Origin: Rhexocercosporidium sp. MPI-PUGE-AT-0058
Taxonomy: Eukaryota; Ascomycota; Leotiomycetes; Helotiales
Length of the DNA: 64,000 nucleotides
Assembly: GCA_020746875.1 (NCBI GenBank)
Contig: JAGTJL010000001.1
Coordinates: 558,001-622,000, forward strand
Direction of reading: 5' to 3'
Shown: positions 12,701 through 24,039 of the stretch, one piece after another
Layout: every line of letters begins with the position of its first letter
Position numbering within the stretch: the stretch's first letter is position 1
Notes under the pieces: generated by a model
What the model saw: the letters and a program-made list of their open reading frames with translations, nothing else
What the model was told of the DNA's origin: nothing
Databases searched by the model: none
Made by a program: the position numbers and the translations under genes

Positions 12701-13655
12701 TCGCTGCAGATCACGTAGCTGCAGGCTCCTTTGAGACTGCCATGCAACTGCTGAACCGACAACTGGGTGCAGTTAACTTTGCTCCTTTGAAGCCTCGGTT
12801 CCTGGAAGTCTACTCTGCGACAAAGACATATCTCCCTGCCTCCAGCGGTCTTCCACCTATAATCAACTACGTCCGCCGTACCGTCGATGAGACAGATCCC
12901 CGCAAAGTCCTCCCCGTCATTCCTCGAGACCTAGAAACACTAGCTAGTGTCGACTTGCAAGATGGCTACAAAGCTATGCGCAGCAACAAGCTCCAAGAAG
13001 GTGCCACAATATTCCAGGGCATCCTGCACGCTCTTCTCGTCAACGCTGTTTCCACTGCTTCGGAAGTTGAAGAAGCCAAGAAGCTCATCACTACCGCAAG
13101 CGAATACACAATTGCAATGGGTATTGAGTTGACGCGGCGGGCCCTCGGGGCTGATGACCAGGTGTCAAAGTCCCCAGAGAAGCTCAAGCGCAGTCTCGAG
13201 TTGGCTGCTTACTTCACCATTCCAAAACTTGAAGTCCCTCACAGACAGATTGCCTTAACGAGTGCAATGAAGCAGGCGTTCACGAACAAAAACTACAACT
13301 CAGCCTTGAGTTTCGCAAACAGGATGCTAGCCAACGGTGGGGCGGCCAAGATGCTCGATCAGGCGAGTTGCAAGTTTCTCAAGTTTTATACAGATTGACT
13401 AATGAATTTTAGGCCAGGAAGATCAAAGCCAATTGTGAACGCAATCCCAACGACGCTGTTGAGATCGAGTTTGACCAGTTTGCCGAGTTCGACATCTGTG
13501 CTGCTTCCTACACACCCATCTACAGTGGCTCAGCATTCGAGGTCTGTGCTTTTGACGGAAGCAAATACCAAACGAAGTACAAGGGGACTGTATGTGCGGT
13601 ATGCGGTGTTTGCGAAGTTGGAAAGAATGGGAGTGGGTTGAAGCTCGTTGCGTGA
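9730..13655 (+). CDS. COP1: Coatomer subunit alpha (COPI coat, alpha-COP)
   Basis: This is a structural subunit of the COPI coat for Golgi-to-ER retrograde transport; its WD40 propeller recognises dilysine cargo tails. Six exons, 9730..9768, 9838..9887, 9937..10256, 10307..12199, 12248..13362 and 13413..13655, give 1219 residues, matching the family. The N-terminal half has WD40 repeats ([20 protein letters not shown], then repeated GH-WD units such as [20 protein letters not shown]). The middle is the coatomer WD-associated alpha-solenoid, then an acidic linker, and the C-terminal alpha-COP domain ([20 protein letters not shown] onward). The last intron (13363..13412) must start with GC (CAG|GCGAGT) to keep the conserved DQ-ARK junction in frame. 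The intron at 12200..12247 is 48 nt and in frame. Confidence 0.97.
13363..13412 (+). other. GC-AG intron in the alpha-COP gene
   Basis: A 50-nt intron with donor CAG|GCGAGT, a gactaatg branch-like site and acceptor ttttag. Using any nearby GT instead breaks the frame and the conserved residues across the junction. Confidence 0.85.
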
Positions 13656-14086
13656 GGGCCTCTTAATTTTGGAAGCTAGGGCGGCCACCAAAAGAAAGAA
13701 AGACATGACCAAATGGAGTTCGGAAAAAAGTAGATCGTAGTCTTTTACTAGACTGCTTCAATACTTGTTTGCATGTAAATGGAAGCTGTTCATCATTTGC
13801 TTTTAGGAGTCACTCGCAGGTAGTGAGAAAACTAGTAGAGGAACAGCGAATAAAATCATGTCATATCGTACGCAGCAGTCCATTTTGGTCGTCTGTCTGA
13901 ATGAAGTACACCTGAGCGCCGGTCTAGAATACAAGCTTGCTTGATGCTTCACCATACCATACCGCCGCCATCTAAATGCGAGCCAAGACTCTCTCTAATC
14001 CTCTTGAAGGCAGAAGAATAAGAAGAGCTTCGCAATTCCATCCATAACCATATCAACCAGGTAGCCGAAAGCGCATCGCAGCTCTC
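13656..14086. other. Intergenic between convergent genes
   Basis: The 431 bp between the 3' ends of alpha-COP and RPN12. No open frame or repeat of note; it presumably holds both 3' UTRs. Confidence 0.6.
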
Positions 14087-15006
14087 TCATACAATCGTCT
14101 CCAATTCCCTCGCATATCCCAAGGTATTCTCGATAGCCAGCTGGCTCAACTCCTTCTCATTGCCCTGCTCCACACCGCCCTTCAAATTCTGGTTTGGGAA
14201 GAAGATACGGCCGTCGCGGATCAACCAGCCTCTTGCCTGGGCGAACTCGATAACTGCGCCTTCGCTGTCGAGGAAAAGGAGGTTCTTGGTCGAGGAGATG
14301 GGGAGGGACGGGTAAGCAGTTTCGCTACAGGTTGCGATCTCGGTGCGGATGTGTGTTGTGAGGATCTTATTTGAATCGTTAGTTTGCTGTGTCTTGCCTG
14401 ATACATAGTTGTCTCGAGACACAGAAATGAATGAAGACATAGAGGAATGAATGGTGAAGCAATACATACCTCGCTGAAAACGCCGTACTCCTCACTAGGA
14501 ACCTCTCTACTCGCCATAGCCTTCCAGACCAAATCAAAGCTTCCTTCCTGTAGCCACCTCTCCAACTTGATCGGATATCCCAAGTACCTATCATGCTCGA
14601 CATTATTCCCACCAGGCAGACCTCCCCTCAACTCCAGACCCTCCAACTCAGTATGGAAACCCGCATAATCCCCCTGCGTAAGAAGTAACAGAAGATACAA
14701 GCCCGTAATCTTGTTCTTCTCAGAGCTAGGTGCCAGACGATCAGATGGCAATTCGTAGAACGGTGTAAGCTGATGAACGTAGCGGGTGAATGCAGCAGGA
14801 TCTTTCGCGCGGATGGACAGCAAAGCGCCGGTCTCAAAGACGTCTCGCGCGAGACTGAGGGTGCTGCTTGGCGTTGTTGGGAGGGGCGTTAGGGATTTGA
14901 GCTTTAGAAGGGCGAGTTTTGCGGAGGAGAGGAGGGGGAGTTGCTCGGAGTAGGAGCGGGTAGATTTCAGCTTGCGCTGGATGTCTTGGAGTTCGCGTTC
15001 GGCCAT
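14087..15006 (-). CDS. RPN12: 26S proteasome regulatory subunit RPN12 (PSMD8)
   Basis: This is a lid subunit of the 19S regulatory particle, needed for the final step of lid assembly. Two exons, 14470..15006 and 14087..14365, are joined across a 104-nt intron (gtatgt donor, ctaac branch, taag acceptor) and give 271 residues, close to the yeast protein (about 274). The first exon is helical, with the LLLLLTQGDYAGFHTELEGL and YPIKLERWLQEGSFDLVWKA segments of the CSN8/PSMD8 PCI family. The second exon carries the winged-helix part (FLDSEGAVIEFAQARGWLIR). The ATG at 15006 gives a full-length family N-terminus. Confidence 0.95.
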
Positions 15007-15794
15007 TTTGAGAGCTGTGTGTGGTTGTTGTGAGGGAGATGGTGGTGAGGATGAGGATCTAGGTTGACCTTGGAGACGCGGCTGAGGCGCTAAATGTCCT
15101 CTGCACGTGACGGTACTTATAAATCGAGCTCGGATTTTCTGTAGTGGACCTAATCACCCAGAACAGGTTCATTCTTTGGAATTCTAAAAAATGTTATCTT
15201 CTAATACTGTGACATTGAAAACTGCATTCGAACAAATCCTAGCATAGAATAGAAACAGACGTCCCTTACCACGACCTTTAGTGATGGACGAAAAAGAGGA
15301 AGAGCCAGCTTCTTCGAGACTTTTCTGAAATGCCATCAGTTGGGATTTAGGTCATTACAATGCCAGTATCTGGTCTTTGGACCCCTAAATCGAATTGCAT
15401 GGAATTATACTTTCGCTCGAGAATCAATTTAATCAGGATCAGCGAGAATACAATCAGAAAAATCTTAGCATAGCCTGCAGATGTGATATGTCCAGCTTGT
15501 GACATCAAAGAAGAATATTTGGACATCCGTTCGAAGCACAGTTCTAGTCAAAGTCCTGACCGGAAGATATGCACTACTTTCCAATAGTTCTTCAAATTTC
15601 ATCACAAAAATGATCGCTAATCTCATAAATTTATCTAAGCATATCTTCGATAGCGGACCTTGACAGTGCTCATAGACAAGCTCACAAGAGTCGAAAGAGT
15701 ATCCAAGGAGAGTTTCAATGATTTGAAGTCAGTCGGTTACATTGACATACTAATTAAAGTGTCTCGTCAACCCGACTATATCCTACCAACCCCT
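15007..15794. other. Intergenic, start of the accessory stretch
   Basis: Holds the RPN12 promoter on its left. From about 15170 the sequence becomes AT-rich with frequent stops in all frames. No gene recognised. Confidence 0.55.
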
Positions 15795-16963
15795 TTAGCG
15801 AACCTCGTACTTGGCTATGATCAGAGGAGACCGGAAAGACCCATCTCTCATATCCCGCCCATAGTTTTCTTGTCCTAGGAGATTCCGGGCGGCCCATGGT
15901 TTCCTAGATATCATCAAGGTTAGTGCAAATATAAGAAAAGGGAGGCTAAGACACGTACCCTCGCGCATTCCAGACCCCACCAGTAGTATTTCCAGCACAG
16001 ATAATAGCAACAGGACACGCGAGATCTGCAATCATCTGCTTGACAGGTGCCTTTGCATAAGCCGAGAAGGCGATAGACTCGCCGTCGATCTCGGTAAACC
16101 CTCCTACCCCATATGTGCCTACTACTTCAAACCCAAGATCGCCTATAATTTGTCTGGTCTTATTACAGTATCCTGGATCCTGGGTAAGCAGCCTAACCCC
16201 GCTCCCCTCGGAGTCGGCGTACGAGCGGGCCACACTTGCCATGGTCAGCGCGAGCGCATGGTGTACAAAGGCCCCCTCGACTTCGCTGGTCTCAAGCTGC
16301 TGTTGATCCTTGGGTAAAGCCTCGTTTTGAATCCTCTACCAATCGGGTACCTTGAAATGCATATCACCCAGTCCGAAACAGATGATTTTAGTCACCTTTC
16401 TTGTCTTGCCACCCCCGTCGAAGATCTGACGGAACTGCGATTTAAAGGCCTGACAAGTTATACTTGCATCCCATTGTTCCTGCTTTCCATCGAACAGGGA
16501 CCGGGCATTCTCAAGCAGTCCGAGATAGTCGCGCTCGGCTTCATTGACCCAGTCGATAAGATACGTGCAATGGTATGTCTCGGGGGAGCCGTCGGGTTTG
16601 CTAGCCACTAGTTGCCAGTACTCTTGAAACTTAACACGTGGCTTCCTAAAGGGAAGAATTCGGTTTAGTAGAGAGCTGACAAGCAAGATAATAACGGGTA
16701 AGTCGTACCAAATTGGCTTCTGTACCTTAAACATCGGGTTTCGGATAGAGACAAGACTACCGTCTAGCCGACGGACGGTGAACGTCTCGATATCCCGCGA
16801 CTGAGCTAGTTGCCATTCAATGTAGGTCTTCCTTTCTCCATAGCTTCGCTCCCGAGTCATATAATTCCGCTGCACGTTGGCTACTTGATCTCCAGGCCGA
16901 GCACCCATACTCAAGCGGCGGTTCTTGGATCAGGTCTTGCTGTTCTTGCCTAGACTCAGGCAT
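15795..16963 (-). pseudogene. SRR1-like domain protein, disrupted
   Basis: SRR1-like proteins are found in plants, fungi and animals and have poorly known roles in regulation. The frame from 16908 reads RRLDGSLVSIRNP, a typical KIICFGLGDMHF motif, then QDPGYCNKTRQIIGDLGFEV and a CAGNTTGGVWNARG end, all characteristic of the family. Coding blocks are 16709..16908, 15959..16645 and 15795..15903, with introns of 63 and 55 nt. The frame is interrupted by a TAG at 16336..16338, directly after the FGLGD block, where homologues continue. The expected N-terminus (ATG at 16963, with an AAELYDSGAKLWRKED segment) lies in another frame, so a one-base shift near 16820-16835 also separates it. A very short intron over the stop is unlikely. 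I call it a recent pseudogene. Confidence 0.75.
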
Positions 16964-19900
16964 ATTGAGGTATGGCTAGTAAGCTAAATAAACCCCGGCC
17001 TGAAGCTCACAACGTAGCGAGCCGATTTTTTCTAGTGTAACACGTAGACAGCTGCTTACTAATAAGCATCAACCATAAATAGAAACAGAAGGAATAAAGA
17101 TCAACCAAACCTCTCTTTCTAAGATGTACGATTACTTCACGGTCTAATTCAAGTTCGTTAGGGTAGAAAGAGAGCCTTTAGAGAAGATATTAAAAGGTTT
17201 TATATAGGATTGGACTCTATTTTAGGTCTAGACGGAGAGCATATCAAAGAAAATAGCAAGGGTTGCACGTATTATCACTTCCAAGCAGAGCTTAAAGGGC
17301 AAAGGTCCAGAGAGAATCTAACACTTTTAATATAAGAGTCGTAAGACCTCCGATGCTTAGAAAGATACCTTGGAATCTTAATAAAGATACTGAAACCTAC
17401 TTAACCTCTGAGCCCCAAGACCTCTGTAAGTGTTCCAATGTTATACTTACTGAACGATAATACTCTTAATAGGAAAATAGAAAGAAGAATTAATAACGTA
17501 GAGATGAATAGAGAATACCTAGCCTCCTTCTATAATATGCACCTGAACCAACTTAATTACAGGCTTACTAATGTTTAAATGTTAGCTGAAGATTGTCCTT
17601 TCCTAGTGAATTTTCTTTTAGTCTTTCCAATTCCCTAAATTTTGAATGTCCCAAAGTAATATGAGCCATTGGCATTTGGCACATCCAGCTCTCACTATCA
17701 TCAGCCATCTGAAATGCCATTTTTGGCTCTTCAAGCATGCTCTCCGTGAGAATGTGTCCATTTGCCCTACACTCGTTGGTCAGGCTTGGCACGTACCACG
17801 AAACCGAGCGCTTCATCATTGACTGCATCAGCACACTCATACCCTGGTCTTTCAAGTATTCTTATTAATATTTAGCGGCAGCTGATGTGGCCTCTAATTA
17901 TGAACCACAAGCAGAAGTATGCTGGGATTGGTCTAAGAACATTACACAACGTTAGCTTGTTGAGACATATGTGCCATTCTTTTGATGGAGCAGATTTTTT
18001 GCAAGCAGAGACCTATGCTGCTAGCCAGCATGCCACAGGTATGAGGAATGGCCAGGTTCTAGTTTTCATCATTGGATTTGGGAATTGAAGATTAATCGGA
18101 GCATAATTTAACTGTAGATTTCGACGACTAGGCCTTCGTGCGAGACAGTCAAAGTTACTGGTACCTAGAGGTGTTACAGCCGATCTCATGTAGTACCAAA
18201 TAAGGACGTGTTCTGAATGATTTAGGCAAAGACCCAGCTCGCTGACCTCCAGTGTTTTGGCAAGTGACTCTGCAGTCGCAATTAGATTGCGGTGTAGGAA
18301 GACTTTCGGCGCGACTTCCGGTGATTGGACGAAAGGACTCCATTAAAGATGTATTTACTAATACAGCGTAAGCATAGATCAATTTCATGAAGGCAAGGTG
18401 GTCTAGAGGGGTTGATTGGTCCAGAGCTGCCGATTTTGATTAATTTTTATGGTAGCGGAAATTTAAGCCGTAAAATGGCTAGCTAATTCCTAAGTCACAT
18501 TTTATAGATACGAGATTCTGTAGATAAATTTGGCATCATAGGATCAAAATCTATCAACAAAATATATAGCCATCTCGCAATGAAATGATGTAGAAGGGAC
18601 GAACGATGTGACGTGATTCTCAGATTCTGTTGTTTTGTTCCTCGCTTATTTTGAAAATACTAGAGGGGGACGCTTACACTGTAGCTCAGCGAAGAGGAAC
18701 TAGAATCCCGGAAAAGTTAAAATGAATGCTCGTAGAGTTCGAAGATGATCAAAAACTTTGACTGCAAGTATATATAAGTACGGCTAATAGAGAGGGTAAG
18801 AATTCTGTTCTGAGGTTGAGGTTCAACCGTATGCCCAACAAGGTAATCTCATAAAGATCGCCTTCTTCATAGGGAAAAGTAGTCCAGAGGGACAAAATAC
18901 CTTCGTGCTTCGGTCCAAAGCTAATAGGGAGTTCGTTTTACTATTATAGGATGCCGCAGAATCGCCATGAAATGGTTTCCCGATTTGATTTCAGAAACAA
19001 GAACCTGCAGAAAGTGACTCTGATGTCACTTTGCAAAGCTTGTCTGCTTCTGCTGGGAGATTATAGCAGAATGATAGCGAAACTAAAGCCAGAGCTATTA
19101 CTTTTAAACCATCCGTGTAATCATATAGGCGGAATCAGACCACCCCTCTGCTTCCCCTACGGGTTTGTCCTCGCGATAAGTCCTTCTTCGTCGCCTCCAA
19201 TCCGTAAGCAGAACCCTCTATACAACGCCGAATCTCAGAGAATGGCAATTTCTACGCTCCAAACTCTTACGAATAATCGTCCAGTTCTCTAGACAATGTC
19301 GCCTTCATCTCAAACGAAAAAAATCTCAAGCAGACTTCCAATTCGATGTTCCCTTTTTCTAAAGCCGTTGCTTTAGCTAAAGTGCGACACTAACAATGAT
19401 CTGAAGAGGCAGGCCATCACTTAGTTGCTCAAAGGACTTGAGGCTCTAGCACTAGGCGAACTTACTGACAATCGATTGCGAGATTGATTGTCAATAGAGG
19501 CGACATAATTAATGCCGAAGGGCGACGTGGCCGCAGTGTTTAGAGTTCGCAGACTTCAAGAGAAGACGCTGGAGTTATCTTTGTAGATTGGCATAATTCA
19601 TTTGAGCTTCATGTCAATGGCGCTAAATTAATATTTATCGTACCACACCATGGCCAAATGCTGAGTTGAGCATTGACCGACTAATAGTCTTCCATTTTTA
19701 GCCGAATGTCAACAACACGAGTCACATGTAATAACCATATTTGAGCGTCGGTACCTGCTCATGGCCGACCTATTCAAATCCAATCGTGCAAGAGTTAACA
19801 AGAATCTGCTAATTACTCAGTAAGCTGCGGCCGTTGCTTTTGGAGGTACGGAATAGCTTTTTTTCACAATTCCATTCCAAGTGAAAATGTACAGGGTTAG

Positions 19901-20797
19901 TGAGCTTCGCTGTCAAGCTCGAGAGAAAATGAGTGGCAGTGGCATCACGTAAAGATACCCATCTTGTAATAAACTGAAAATGTACGATTTTTTGTACCTA
20001 AAAGTTATCTCACAGCTATTCAATACCCCGCTGCCAACTACTCGCGTCGGAATACTGATGGACGTCATTACTTGCAATATCTATGTCTTTCCATTTTAGA
20101 GCGCCCTGCCCACTTACAATCGAAGATCTTTGCTCCATGGTTTTGCATTGCTAGAAACTTTATCATGGCAAGAGAGAGCGTATTCATCAGGTGAGGCTAG
20201 TAAACGACTGTTACATTGGGTCGGAGTGTTGCTCCTCTCTGCGATTAACATACTCCCCTTGGGCGAGGAGACAGATTTCTCGTCCTAGACTTAGGTAGCT
20301 CTGAAGCTGAGAAGGTCAGATTAGCCAACATTTGACTTGCCAAACTTGGCCTTTTATAGCCATGGTCATAACAATCCAGATCACAAGCACCATTATGCGG
20401 TCAGAAGAAACCTCAGCTAATTGGCCGAACAAAACGCCGCATCTGTTTAACGCAAAATCGAACTGCTTTCCTTTTTGCTTCGGATCATGTGTTGCTGGGG
20501 ACACAAGCGCCGTGAGGCATGCTACGCAAGAACTTCGTTCACGGAAAGTCAAGGTCTAATCTTTTTACAGTCTACGAATCCTCAGAATTTTTACTGGCCG
20601 TTCTAGATTGTTGAAATATTTAGTTTATCAACAAAGTTTGGGGACTCTGGTCTTTCCAAAATACTCACAACTCAACTTTCCAACTTCAAGCCCTTCAGTC
20701 TCCCCCCAACCCAAGACTGATCATCATCCATCCAATCAACCCACCTCTCTCCCCACACCGCAGCATCCTCTAACGCCTCGGGGAAGTCAAAAGCCGG
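16964..20797. other. AT-rich stretch without a recognisable gene
   Basis: About 3.8 kb with only short frames and no family signature. Base composition is visibly more AT-rich than that of flanking genes and stops are frequent. It may be old mutated transposon or gene remnants (RIP-like), but I see no terminal repeats or transposase motifs to prove that. Confidence 0.5.
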
Positions 20798-23553
20798 CTA
20801 CCAGATATCCGATCTACACATACCACACTCCCAACCCTTTCTCTTCAGATCTCGCTCCGACTCCTCCGGCATCCAAGCCGACGCAACTTTCGTCTTGGTA
20901 TCGAACGTGAATGTCGTCCACACAACCACTTCCTCCTCTCTAAACTTAGGATAATGGACACCTTTGTACTTGTCATTGACCTCCTCTCCCCAGGACGGAT
21001 CAACGAAACAGCAGAAACTGGAATGTAGATCGAAGTCCATGCGCAACGACTCCTTGTTCATGATATCATACATTAGATTCCGATCCCAGATAACGAGGAC
21101 GAGGTAGGAGGGATGCTTTTCAAGGTCTTTGTATTGGGTTAGCCTGAATTTGTAGTTGTAGATATTTTCTGGTGGAGGTAGGATTTGGGCGGGTAAAGAG
21201 AATGGGAGGAGAGGCTGGAAAAACTGGGCGAGCATTGCCATCTCCTGCTTGAACGGGGCTGTGGATAGCTTCTTTTCTGGATATTCACGTTTGATGTCTA
21301 CGACTTTCCTGCGCAGAGTCCGGGGTGGGCGACACGTTGTAACAACATTATCTTGGATGATGTTGGTGAGTATCTCTGATAGCCAGTAGGAAGGGTAGCC
21401 TAGAGTCCTCAGGTGGAACATTATTTGGAAGAGGATGGCCAGATTGAGAGGTGCAAGACGACGAGAGTGGCGTATCTGAGATCGCAGACGTAAGGAAGGG
21501 TCAAGTTGAAGAACATAGCATAGAACAACTTGTTGAATGGCTTTCGTGGAAGCAACGACTCAAACCCTGGCTTCGATGATTGGACGAGCAAATCGGAGAG
21601 TTGATAAGCTGTATAATCGGCGAGAGGGAGGGGCTTAAACCACGGCTGAGGATTTTGATTTGCGTCAACTTTCGAGGGTTTCTTTGTTTGGGATGGATTG
21701 ATAATGGGCGATGAAGTCGTCAATGTTGGCCCAGACTGTGGCATTACGGAGGCAATTCGATGTAGCAAGACTGCTAAATTGTCTCTTGAGAATGGTTACT
21801 GCATAAAGAAAAGTCGACAGATGGCCACCAATGTAGTCCCTATAAACACGTCAGCTAATAGTGTTTATCCACAAGTAATGCCCTTCACTTACGGAATATT
21901 GCTCAAGTGGATTCTGTCGAACAGGTGAGGGAAGCTTGTCGGTCTTGGCCACCTGTTATCTCCCTCTGGAGTAGCTTTCTTGTCACTGCGATAGATGTCA
22001 TGTCTCATGCGATCAACGCTGTCCATGAAATCCCCTAGAATGGGTTCCACTTGAATTCTGCCCTCCAGCTTCTTCATCGCCTTCGCCACGGACTTAAATA
22101 ACGGGGATATCTGGTCATACAGCCCAAGTGCATTCTTGTTTATCGGAGGATAGTCATACCTATTGGATTCTGTTGGGGGAGGCCCGTCTTTGGGTCTAGG
22201 GGCGGTAGTAATATTGTCGATCAAGAGGAAGGGATCATGCTGAAGATCAATTTCCTTGGCTCCGTCACCCAGCCACTCGAGGGAGACCAATGTAAGATTC
22301 ATCTTCCAATGCTAGCTTACGTATTCCTTGAAAACCTTGGAATTCTTCTTGGGTTGTGTTGGATATTTCTGAAGAATCTCGAGGAGTTTTGGTGCGAGGA
22401 TCTGACAATTTCTGGGGCGGGTAAAGCAACCCGGAACGATTGTAGGTTATCTTCTCGTGCAAGAATTTTTGGTGAGTCCTAGAGATATACCTCTCCTGCT
22501 GCTCCTCGTTCGCCCTCTGCCATTTGACTAGGCACTGGATGTACTGGTCATTTGTAACGATCTTCAACGCTTTATCTTGCCATTCCGTAAAAACCTGTAT
22601 GTAAAACGGAAGATCCTTTCCGTGTAGATAGAGCCAATCCAAGGAATGATTTCCTGCTCTGAGCACCTCCAAAGCGTTCGATATTATCTGCTGCATCTTA
22701 TCGAAGGCATAGGATGGCATCAAGGACCCAGAGAAGATGTAGAAGATAGTAGCGAGTAGCGCCATTGCATCGTTCGACTCGAAATCTCTTTGTTCGATAG
22801 ATCGCGGAGCAACATGATGATGACGAGATCTCGCGCTAGGGCATACTTATTGATGTCGATTATGGTCCAATGGTCGTTCTTGCACGGCGAGCCTCTCTGC
22901 TCATGCTGGCGTATGTCCCAAAACATCCGATACATGTTTCTAGCATCTCCAATTCCTGCGAATAGGAACGATCTTTGAGGATCGTTAGGATAGATCTTCT
23001 TGAAGGTGGTATCGAACATGCGAGCATGTCGTCGTGCCCGACAGTGTAGTGTTCAACAGAGGAACTCCTAATTAGACCAAAGTCAGACCCTCCAAGTCCA
23101 GGCAGACTCCAAGCCAAGCTACTCATATCGAAGGTCGATATCTAGTCGCAGTCTTCATGATCTTGACCCTCCTCTGGATTTGCTCCTGTGGAAGGCATCA
23201 CGTAACATTCCTTCGCCTTCTCAATCCTCTTCTTGAGCACGCTCGCATATTTCTCGGCACCTTCTCCGCCAGTAGCCTCAACGAGTTTTATTGCTTGCTC
23301 TGCGGTCGATATGCATAGTCGGTATTTGCTAACCTCGTAGTATGCCGCAGAGCGGTTCGTAGGGGGGTAGATGATTTCGGAGCTTGTTTCGCAGATAATT
23401 TATATTTCACAATTGTTAGGATATATCAGCTACAACTGACATCATAGCTTTCTGTAATGCGGTACCTTGTTCGAGCCTTCCGGCTTTGTAGTGTGTGTTC
23501 CTCTCCTCGCGCAATTGGACTGATTGCGTTGTGCGGCAGACATGGCGGGGTAG
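20798..23553 (-). pseudogene. TPR plus DUF4470 domain protein, heavily frameshifted
   Basis: This is a fungal family of unknown function with a short TPR-like N-terminus and a DUF4470 domain. In order on the minus strand: a start at 23553 (MSAAQRNQSN), then a TPR-like block (YPPTNRSAAYYEVSKYRLC) and HYTVGHDD. The DUF4470 core FLFAGIGDARNMYRMFWDIR and WTIIDINKYALARD follows, then a helical part, FPHLFDRIHLSNIPDYIGGH across a normal 52-nt intron near 21840, and a long C-terminal block (GYPSYWLSEIL, then FVDPSWGEEVNDKYKG) ending in CGMCRSDIW. Consecutive blocks lie in different frames near 23510, 23020, 22785, 22310, 21700 and 21450, and an in-frame TAG sits close to 22305. At least five of these shifts have no splice sites to explain them. 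The whole family length is still traceable, so the decay is recent. Confidence 0.8.
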
Positions 23554-24039
23554 CAGAACAGTTCATAGAGACGGCAATTTCCCAACCATTGCCTATTCTG
23601 ACTGTCAGCAGCTTAAGAACAGCACTACGGAAACAAAAAGGTCGAAGATATAAACATTCCAGGTTAAGTCAAGAGTGCGAGGTGGAAATGGCGATTTGTT
23701 TATTAAAGCGCGACGAAGATGTTAGCGACCAGCAACGCGACTTCACGTGCGGAAAGCAGAAAAGGGGCTCGGTTAACTACTCCACTTCTCGGCTAGGAAT
23801 AGGGGCCAGACAAATCAATAATTGGTTCCAGTAAGCATCAAGAGGGAATAAAATACTTTCCAATTAACAATTTATTACTATCTACCCAAATTTCAACGGA
23901 GCGAACATGCGAGATTGTCCATGAGCCAACCGCCGAAGGTGAGCATATTACATCATTACATTCTTGCCTTGTTGCGTCGAATTTATCAACTGGTCACCAC
24001 CACCAAATATCCCTTTTCTATAGATGCGTAGCATTTGGG
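23554..24039. other. Intergenic, nothing recognised
   Basis: Upstream flank of the DUF4470 relic and downstream flank of the WSC relic. No motif or gene seen. Confidence 0.5.

Noticed and set aside
12307..12762. 151-codon minus-strand frame
   Set aside because: Antisense to the acidic linker of alpha-COP; no independent support.
16331..16346. A 15-nt GT-AG segment that would splice out the TAG in the SRR1-like gene
   Set aside because: Far below the minimal size of a spliceosomal intron and lacks a branch site.
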